From positions 1 through 5,771 of the forward strand of contig JAEUSA010000317.1 of assembly GCA_016788945.1 (NCBI GenBank): a stretch of 5,771 nt of DNA, in the 5' to 3' direction. The notes beneath the pieces are model-generated. The model searched no databases. It was not told the origin of the DNA and worked only from the letters and a program-made list of their open reading frames with translations. Below are positions 1-4,670 of this stretch, in pieces (position 1 is the stretch's first letter; the number at the start of each line of letters is the position of its first letter). The translations under genes and the position numbers were made by a program. The stretch comes from Leptospiraceae bacterium (GTDB lineage: Bacteria > Spirochaetota > Leptospiria > Turneriellales > Turneriellaceae).

Positions 1-783
1 TGCCACGAGCAGCGCGTAACACAACCAAGTCACCGCGCTGAATTGCAGATAAATAATCAACGCTGCCGATAGCGCGGCGGCGATCAGGTGCGAAGCGCGG
101 GCGATGTACATCGCACGCGCGGCACTGAAGCGCGCCGGAACCGAATGCAGACCATGCGCGCGGTCGAATTCGATATCCTGCAGCGCATAGAGAATGTCAA
201 AGCCCGCGATATAGAACGTCAATATGCCCTGCATCAAGAATGCTTCGACCGGCACGCGCTGCAGCAGCGCGATATAGACCGCGGGGGGGGCCATGCCGAT
301 CGCGGCGCCCAACCAGAAATGGCAAAGTGACGTGAAACGTTTGGCCAGACTATACCCCGCGACAATGAGTGCTGCCGGCAGCGCCAGAATGCCCGCGATC
401 GGTGCGAGCAGATAACCAGCAACCACGGTCGTGACCAGCGCCACGAAGGCAAAAAATATCACGGCGCGTACAGATAGTAATCCTGCCGGAATCTCGCGCG
501 ATCGGGTGCGCGGGTTCAGTGCGTCGATATGGCGATCTAATAGCCGGTTTGCCGCCATCGCAAAACTGCGCATGCCCGTGAAGGCGACAACGATCCATAA
601 CACACTCAACGGAGTAACGCTGATCTCGGTGCGGTGGCGTACGGCAATGAGCAGCGTGGCCGAGAGCGCAAAGGGGAGCGCGAACAGCGTGTGCGAAAAA
701 CGGATCATCCGCAGAAAGTCAAAGAACACGAAGGTTCGAGGTCTCGAAGCAACAGGAAGTTGCTCTTTGTCCAAACGCGCCAT
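1..783 (-). CDS. UbiA-family polyprenyltransferase (UbiA/MqnP-like), 3' end beyond the window
   Basis: This is an integral-membrane prenyltransferase that joins a polyprenyl diphosphate to an aromatic or quinone precursor. My reading gives 261 codons from an ATG at 783-781 with no in-frame stop down to base 1, so the C-terminus lies outside; the family usually has about 285-300 residues. Both Mg-diphosphate motifs are visible: N79-xxx-D83-xxx-D87, and D196-xx-Y199-xxx-D203-xxx-D207, followed by a GLHS stretch. Long hydrophobic segments between them fit the multi-helix UbiA fold, starting near residues 29-48. The extended second motif resembles the UbiA-like group linked to menaquinone synthesis by the futalosine route (MqnP) more than classical 4-hydroxybenzoate UbiA; that subfamily call is from memory. 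The start lies 3 bases after the stop of the RibBA gene, so the two are probably co-transcribed; an in-frame GTG at 786 is an alternative start. Residues 165-167 are encoded across a run of eight identical bases. Confidence 0.9.
   Translation of the reverse strand, partial: MARLDKEQLPVASRPRTFVFFDFLRMIRFSHTLFALPFALSATLLIAVRHRTEISVTPLSVLWIVVAFTGMRSFAMAANRLLDRHIDALNPRTRSREIPAGLLSVRAVIFFAFVALVTTVVAGYLLAPIAGILALPAALIVAGYSLAKRFTSLCHFWLGAAIGMAPPAVYIALLQRVPVEAFLMQGILTFYIAGFDILYALQDIEFDRAHGLHSVPARFSAARAMYIARASHLIAAALSAALIIYLQFSAVTWLCYALLVA
283..290. repeat. 8-base homopolymer (G8 on +, C8 in the coding strand) inside the prenyltransferase gene
   Basis: Eight consecutive G on the plus strand encode part of Ala-Pro-Pro (residues 165-167) of the prenyltransferase on the minus strand. 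The reading frame is intact at this length: the UbiA motifs on both sides are in the same frame. A gain or loss of one base would truncate the protein in its middle. Whether it varies in nature cannot be judged from one sequence. Confidence 0.9.
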
Positions 784-786
784 CAC

Positions 787-1941
787 TTATTTAGAACGCG
801 AATCCGCACGGCTGCTACGCGTGCCCGAACGGCCTTCGTCGGTATCGACGATCTCGAGCCCGAACGCTTCGAGACCGACCACCCGGCGCGGGTTGCGCGT
901 GAGCAGCCGGATTTTCTTCACACCGAGATAATTGAGTATCTGTGCGCCAATGCCGTACTGCCTCAGCGACGAATCACCGCCCTGGTTTTCATTGGCAAAT
1001 ACCTGTGACGATTTCTGGCCGATAAAGATGAATACGCCCGATTTTTCGCGCGCAAGTTCGGCCATCGCATCTTCAACGGGCATGTAGTTCTTGCGTACCG
1101 GTGCACGGAATACGTCGGCGAGCACATCTTCACGGTGCACGCGCACTGCCACCGGGCGCTTCGCGGAAATTTTACCAATCGTCAGGGCGAGATGAACGTT
1201 GTCGTCGGTAGCTGAATTGAAGTAATAGGCGGTAAAATCACCCCAGCGGGTCTTGAGTTTTGATTTTTGCAGAAAGCTCACGATCTGCTCTTTGCGGCGG
1301 CGGTATTCGATCAGGGCTTCGATTGTCAGTATCGGCAGTTTATGCTCGCGGGCAAACTTGATGAGGTCGGGCATGCGTGCCATTGTGCCGTCATCTTTCA
1401 TAATTTCGCAGATGACACCGACGGGGCGTTTACCCGTCAGGCGGCACAAATCCACTGCGGCTTCGGTGTGCCCTGCGCGCACCAGCACGCCACCGTCTCG
1501 GGCGACCAATGGGAAAATATGACCAGGACGCATGAAGTCCTGTGCGCGCGAAGCAGGGTCGGCAAGTTTCTGTATTGTGATCTGCCGGTCGTGGGCCGAG
1601 ATACCGGTCGATGTTTTTTCTTTTGCATCGACAGAAACCGTGAATGCGGTTCGTCTGACATCCTCATTGCGCTTGACCATCGGCTGCAGATTGAGTTCTT
1701 TCGCGCGTGCTGCGGTCACCGGAACGCAGATGAGGCCACGGCCATAGCGCGCCATAAAATTCACGGCTTCAGGCGTGGTGTCGTCAGCGGCGAGTACGAG
1801 ATCGCCTTCGTTTTCGCGGTCTTCAGAATCGGTGACGATGAGCATCTTGCCCGCCCGAAACGCGGCGAGCGCCGTTTCTACATCGACCACGGCTGAGGTC
1901 TTTTTGCGCAGTAAGGGCAGTTTACTCAGGCGGGTGAGCAT
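787..1941 (-). CDS. ribB: RibBA-type protein: active-looking 3,4-dihydroxy-2-butanone-4-phosphate synthase with degenerate GTP cyclohydrolase II domain
   Basis: The protein has 384 residues. The N-terminal domain (about 17-213) is RibB, which converts ribulose 5-phosphate to formate and 3,4-dihydroxy-2-butanone 4-phosphate for the riboflavin ring. Its diagnostic pieces are all present: the acidic loop DSEDRENEGD at 38-47, TSTGISAHDR at 110-119, HIFPL at 141-145, GHTEAAVDLCRL at 157-168 and the MKDDGTMAR block at 181-189. The C-terminal part (about 220-366) aligns with GTP cyclohydrolase II through VRVHREDVLADVF (266-278) and RQYGIGAQIL (327-336). However, the zinc cysteines expected just after VH are absent, and the central GRGIGL-type segment is missing. 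This half is therefore probably not a cyclohydrolase. The tail 366-384 is Ser/Arg-rich. ATG at 1941 is the first possible start, because an in-frame TGA lies two codons upstream; no strong ribosome binding site is seen. It lies between the small membrane-protein gene and the prenyltransferase gene in one orientation. Confidence 0.95.
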   Translation of the reverse strand: MLTRLSKLPLLRKKTSAVVDVETALAAFRAGKMLIVTDSEDRENEGDLVLAADDTTPEAVNFMARYGRGLICVPVTAARAKELNLQPMVKRNEDVRRTAFTVSVDAKEKTSTGISAHDRQITIQKLADPASRAQDFMRPGHIFPLVARDGGVLVRAGHTEAAVDLCRLTGKRPVGVICEIMKDDGTMARMPDLIKFAREHKLPILTIEALIEYRRRKEQIVSFLQKSKLKTRWGDFTAYYFNSATDDNVHLALTIGKISAKRPVAVRVHREDVLADVFRAPVRKNYMPVEDAMAELAREKSGVFIFIGQKSSQVFANENQGGDSSLRQYGIGAQILNYLGVKKIRLLTRNPRRVVGLEAFGLEIVDTDEGRSGTRSSRADSRSK

Positions 1942-1961
1942 GGTTCACAGCAAATAGCGGG

Positions 1962-2012
1962 GCCTGAAAGATTTCGCGCAGACGCGCGTAACGCCTGAGT
2001 TTATTTCAGGCG
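1962..2012 (-). promoter_or_regulatory. Possible attenuator-like leader of the RibBA gene (competing stems)
   Basis: On the minus-strand transcript, segment A (2012-2004, CGCCTGAAA) can pair with B (1998-1992, TCAGGCG; 7 bp, 7-base loop). Alternatively A can pair with D (1969-1962, TTTCAGGC; 8 bp). The A-D pairing would enclose a small perfect hairpin at 1988-1984/1979-1975 with a 4-base loop. The two pairings exclude each other. Segment A overlaps the last codons of the small upstream gene, so a terminating ribosome would cover it. A further copy, CGCCTGA at 1932-1926 in codons 4-6 of the RibBA gene, could pair with B or D and loop out the start codon. The complementarity is directly visible; the regulatory role is inferred. 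No T-run follows, so it does not look like an intrinsic terminator. Confidence 0.35.
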
Positions 2013-2216
2013 GTTCTCTTCGGTTTGTTTCTCAACGATATTGAGATGCAGAGTCGGGGTGATGAGGATTGTCATCGCCACAACCGGCAGCAGTGCCAGT
2101 ATGGTGGCCATCCACAGCATCGGTGAAAAGCTGACAGTGAGCAGTATGAACGTCGCCGCACCACCGAAAATGAGCATTTTGTCGATGAATGAACGCTTTT
2201 TGCCTGAAGATTCCAT
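2001..2216 (-). CDS. Small hypothetical membrane protein with two predicted helices
   Basis: I do not recognise a family. From ATG at 2216 the product has 71 residues; an in-frame TTG at 2225 would add three, and a stop lies upstream at 2249-2247. The first 13 residues are polar and basic (KKR at 6-8). Two hydrophobic stretches then follow, about 14-33 and 35-56, with no charged residue between 14 and 60, and a charged tail ends in KQTEENRLK. This fits a hairpin inner-membrane protein with basic residues on the cytoplasmic side. The gene precedes the RibBA gene by 59 bases and is probably the first gene of that cluster, facing away from the STAS operon. Its 3' end carries one arm of the possible leader structure. 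A real gene is supported by the clean hydrophobicity pattern and by the fact that no other gene fills this stretch. Its function is unknown. Confidence 0.65.
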   Translation of the reverse strand: MESSGKKRSFIDKMLIFGGAATFILLTVSFSPMLWMATILALLPVVAMTILITPTLHLNIVEKQTEENRLK

Positions 2217-2322
2217 ACCGGCCAAGTCGAGGCTGTGAACAGAGCGTCAATTCAATATGCATCTATCTGACCTGCCGCGGTGAAAAAGCTTGATTTGCTG
2301 ACACCCCCTGAAAAAAGAGACG
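2217..2322. promoter_or_regulatory. Divergent intergenic region expected to hold promoters for both operons
   Basis: About 100 bases separate the starts of the minus-strand cluster and the plus-strand STAS operon, so both promoters probably lie here. I see no convincing -35/-10 pair on either strand. There are AT-rich patches around 2249-2268 and a TTGATT at 2290-2295, but spacing and matches are poor. A purine-rich GAAAAAAGAGA stretch just before 2323 is a plausible ribosome binding region for the GTG start of the STAS gene. Confidence 0.35.
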
Positions 2323-2691
2323 GTGAGCCTCAAAAACCTGCTGCAGCTCAGGACAGAGACCGAAAAGGTGGGCGGTAAATCCGTCAATTTCCTCGTGTTC
2401 AGCGGAAAAATCACGTCAGATAACATCTTTGACCTCAACTCGAAAGTAAAAGCCATCTTTGAAAACGGAATCTATGACTGCATTCTCGATATTTCGCAGC
2501 TCGAGTATATTAACAGCACCGGCATTGCCTTGCTGCTGACCATTGCGCGTACGGTCGAACAAAACCGGGGCAAAATGCTGCTGACCAAGCCCACGCAGTT
2601 CGTTCAAGAACTCTTCGACATGACCGATCTGAGCGGGCGATTTGTTATCATGCCCAGCCTCGATGCCGCGCGGGAACAATTCCGCAATTGA
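2323..2691 (+). CDS. STAS-domain protein, anti-sigma factor antagonist type
   Basis: This 122-residue protein is essentially one STAS domain, the size and layout of SpoIIAA/RsbV-like anti-anti-sigma factors. In those systems the unphosphorylated protein binds a serine-kinase anti-sigma factor and frees a sigma factor; phosphorylation switches it off. The signature is ILDISQLEYINSTGIALLL at 54-72. By alignment with the D-S-T-G of RsbV, Ser65 is the likely phosphate acceptor, while the preceding Asp is Asn64 here. The region 80-103 (NRGKMLLTKPT, then FVQELFDMTDL) matches the last strand and helix of the fold. GTG at 2323 is the first usable start after an in-frame TGA at 2299, with purine-rich sequence before it. 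No partner kinase or phosphatase is in the window. The stop overlaps the TTG start of ybeY by four bases, so this gene leads the operon. The partner and regulated process are unknown. Confidence 0.9.
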   Translation: MSLKNLLQLRTETEKVGGKSVNFLVFSGKITSDNIFDLNSKVKAIFENGIYDCILDISQLEYINSTGIALLLTIARTVEQNRGKMLLTKPTQFVQELFDMTDLSGRFVIMPSLDAAREQFRN

Positions 2692-3197
2692 TCGTTCTGC
2701 AACTTGCCACGCAAAACTATCCCGCAGCGTTGAATGCGGCGGTTGCCTTGCTACGCCGAAGACTGCCTTCTCTATCGCGCTCGCTGTCGTCTGTAAAAGC
2801 GCCAGCAGCCGTTGCGCGCCGCATGAAAGGGCTTTCACAGGTCCGCATCGATGTGCATATCATTGGCGATGCGGCGATGAAGAAAATGAATGCACAATAC
2901 CGCAAAAAACCGGTGACGACCGATGTGCTTGCTTTTTCCTATTTTGAAACCGGCAATCCGGTATTTGCACATGAGACCGCAGGTGAAATTTATATCTCGG
3001 CGCAGCGGGCAAAGGCACAGGCGCGCGAGAATGCCATTGCGCCCGCGGACGAATTAGCGCTGCTCACCGTGCATGGCGCGCTGCATATACTCGGTTACGA
3101 TCATGAAAAATCAGCGCAACAGAAGCGCAAAATGCGCGACGCAGAAACGCAGGTGCTGACCGCCAACGGCATCAACGGAGCACTGACGGGGCGCTGA
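2688..3197 (+). CDS. ybeY: Endoribonuclease YbeY (rRNA maturation and quality control)
   Basis: YbeY is a zinc-dependent endoribonuclease that matures the 3' end of 16S rRNA and takes part in 70S ribosome quality control in the cytoplasm. The signature H-G-x-L-H-x5-H is complete at 129-139 (HGALHILGYDH), giving zinc ligands His129, His133 and His139. The conserved Arg of the YR-K-x-x-TDVLAF block is Arg72, and GEIYIS at 99-104 matches the usual GDL/I strand. At 169 residues it is slightly longer than E. coli YbeY (155), mostly at the N-terminus. The start is TTG, whose first two bases plus the next two form TTGA with the TGA stop of the STAS gene, suggesting translational coupling. The next in-frame ATG is codon 47 and would remove the N-terminal helix region. 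The stop overlaps the ATG of the CBS gene by one base (TGATG). Confidence 0.96.
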   Translation: MIVLQLATQNYPAALNAAVALLRRRLPSLSRSLSSVKAPAAVARRMKGLSQVRIDVHIIGDAAMKKMNAQYRKKPVTTDVLAFSYFETGNPVFAHETAGEIYISAQRAKAQARENAIAPADELALLTVHGALHILGYDHEKSAQQKRKMRDAETQVLTANGINGALTGR

Positions 3198-4021
3198 TGG
3201 CGAGACGCAGACGACTCACTACGGCGATACGCAAGGTCTTCGGCAAGCGCAAGTCGTTGCGCGAGAAGTTGATGCACTTCTTTAAAGTCAATAAAATCAG
3301 TGCGCGCAACGAGCAGATGCAGATGGTGCTCGAAATTCTCGAGTTGCATGAAAAACGCGCGGCGGATGTCAAAACGGCCGAGGTCAATCTGACCTGCGTG
3401 CCCGTCACGGCATCGCTGAAAGAAATCGAAGCTGTATTCAAAAAGACCGGTCATTCCCGGCTGCCGGTTTACGAAGACAAAGACGGCTTGCGTTATTATC
3501 CCGGCGTGCTGTTCATCAAAGACCTCGTCAGCATCACGGCTTCGCAGCGCAAGAAGTTTGAACTGCGCGCGCACCTGCGCAAACCGCTGATTGTTCCCGA
3601 GGCACAGAGTATTCTGTCGCTGCTGCGCGAAATGCGCCTAAATAGGCACCATCTGGCGCTGACGGTCAATGAGCATGGCGATGTGACCGGCATGATCACG
3701 CTCGAAGACATACTCGAAGAAATCGTCGGCGAAATTCAAGATGAATACGACAGCCAGAACAAACAGGTGATTCAGCTTGAACCGAAGGTCTACCGCGTCG
3801 ATGCGCGCATGTCACTTGCCGATCTCAACGACGAGCTGGCGCTCAATCTGCCCGAAGAAAATTTTCACTCGGTTGCAGGGTTCGTGCTGCATGAACTTGC
3901 CGGTGAGCTGAAAGAGAAAGCGAGTTTTGTTTATGGCAATGCAAAGTTCACTTTGCTGAAATTCAAACACCGGCAGGTTAAGAGTGTAGTCATTGATCTC
4001 TCGGGCCGCAACGGAACGTGA
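3197..4021 (+). CDS. CBS-pair and CorC_HlyC domain protein (TlyC/CorC family, no membrane domain)
   Basis: This 274-residue protein starts with a very basic segment (RRRR at 3-6, then many K/R to about 35). It continues with a CBS pair at about 55-115 and 120-180, and a C-terminal CorC_HlyC domain at about 190-268. Typical marks are GHSRLPVYED (85-94), GVLFIKDL (103-110) and GMITLEDILEEIVGEI (165-180). The family includes CorC, tied to magnesium and cobalt handling, and proteins named haemolysin TlyC; CBS pairs usually bind adenine nucleotides. The N-terminal DUF21 transmembrane domain of the larger relatives is absent and I see no signal peptide, so the sequence predicts a cytosolic protein. 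In Leptospira, TlyC has been reported to bind extracellular matrix without being haemolytic, so the haemolysin name should not be taken at face value. The ATG overlaps the ybeY stop, and the gene end overlaps the next GTG by four bases. A CBS/CorC gene directly after ybeY is a common bacterial arrangement. Confidence 0.93.
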   Translation: MARRRRLTTAIRKVFGKRKSLREKLMHFFKVNKISARNEQMQMVLEILELHEKRAADVKTAEVNLTCVPVTASLKEIEAVFKKTGHSRLPVYEDKDGLRYYPGVLFIKDLVSITASQRKKFELRAHLRKPLIVPEAQSILSLLREMRLNRHHLALTVNEHGDVTGMITLEDILEEIVGEIQDEYDSQNKQVIQLEPKVYRVDARMSLADLNDELALNLPEENFHSVAGFVLHELAGELKEKASFVYGNAKFTLLKFKHRQVKSVVIDLSGRNGT

Positions 4022-4665
4022 GCGGTCCTTTTACCGATCTGCGGGCGATCATTGTACGCCGCGAGGCGGCAAGCGACGATTCGTTGTCGCTGAAAACTCT
4101 GCTCGAAACAGGTTCGTTCCAGTCCTTTAAGATACCCGGTGTGCTCAAATCGCAGAAACGTTCTTCGTTTCATTTTTATCCCGGCGCGATCTATCGTATG
4201 ATTTTCCGCCCTGCAGAGAGCAGGGTGATTCCCAAGAGCAGTGAACTGCTATTTAGCCCGTTTGCAGAAAAGCAAGATTACGCGCGTCTTGCCGCGGTCG
4301 CCGAACTCGTGCGTGCCGCCGATTATATCAGAACTGCCCCGGACAGTGCCGAATACTTTTTGCTGCTTTCAGAAGCGCTGCGATCATTGCCAGACGAAGC
4401 GCGATCGCTGGAATCGGCAGTTGACGCGCATTACTGGCAGTTGCTGAATTTTCTCGGTCTCGCGGCAGAAACAGAAGCCGGGGGTGAGTATGTCGCCTAC
4501 GATTTATCCTCGGGTTTTATTACCGCGCGCGAAATGTCCGAACGTCCGCACTCTGATTTTGTGCTACCAATTGGCTGGATAAAACGCGCCGCGGGTGATT
4601 TGCAAGCAGAAGCCGAATCGGCCGCCTGCCGCGAACTGATCAGAAAATTTTTATCGCAACTGTGA
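4018..4665 (+). CDS. recO: Divergent RecO-like DNA repair protein
   Basis: RecO works with RecF and RecR to load RecA at single-stranded gaps. This 215-residue protein has the RecO layout in diverged form. It has an N-terminal OB-like strand region (DLRAIIVRREAASDD, about 7-21, through SSFHFYPGAIYRMIF at 49-63), then an SELLFSPF element at 75-82. A helical part follows, YARLAAVAELVRAADYI at 88-104 and HYWQLLNFLGLAAE at 138-151. The SGFITAREM stretch at 165-173 sits where other RecO proteins have a zinc finger. The only cysteine is Cys204, so there is no Cys4 zinc site; E. coli RecO also lacks one. GTG at 4018 overlaps the preceding TGA stop (GTGA), the same coupling style as the rest of the operon. 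The assignment rests on pattern similarity and on the ybeY-CBS-recO order; an unrelated lineage-specific protein is possible. Confidence 0.6.
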   Translation: MSGPFTDLRAIIVRREAASDDSLSLKTLLETGSFQSFKIPGVLKSQKRSSFHFYPGAIYRMIFRPAESRVIPKSSELLFSPFAEKQDYARLAAVAELVRAADYIRTAPDSAEYFLLLSEALRSLPDEARSLESAVDAHYWQLLNFLGLAAETEAGGEYVAYDLSSGFITAREMSERPHSDFVLPIGWIKRAAGDLQAEAESAACRELIRKFLSQL

Positions 4666-4670
4666 GATGC

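Noticed and set aside
240..330. Possible frameshift at the G8 tract in the prenyltransferase gene
   Set aside because: Reading codon by codon from 783 to 1 gives one uninterrupted frame, with the first and second UbiA motifs both in phase.
431..931. Long plus-strand open frame (166 codons) opposite the prenyltransferase gene
   Set aside because: The minus strand shows clear UbiA motifs through the same bases; the plus-strand product is Arg/Ser-rich with no domain and runs across the gene boundary.
1267..1896. Plus-strand open frame of 209 codons opposite the RibBA gene
   Set aside because: It mirrors the well-supported RibB domain codon by codon; the translation is Cys/His-scattered with no recognisable fold.
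1942..2000. FMN riboswitch upstream of the RibBA gene
   Set aside because: The leader is only 59 bases and lacks the multi-stem conserved FMN aptamer; the visible pairings are simple short stems.
1992..2012. Intrinsic terminator after the small membrane-protein gene
   Set aside because: There is a 7-bp stem, but the transcript continues with UUACGCGCG and not a U-run, and the RibBA gene follows in the same direction.
2416..2838. Minus-strand open frame (140 codons) across the STAS gene and ybeY
   Set aside because: It covers the STAS switch motif and the ybeY start on the other strand and shows no coherent domain.
3101..3574. Minus-strand open frame (157 codons) across ybeY and the CBS gene
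   Set aside because: Both plus-strand genes are firmly identified here; the antisense frame spans their junction and has no family features.
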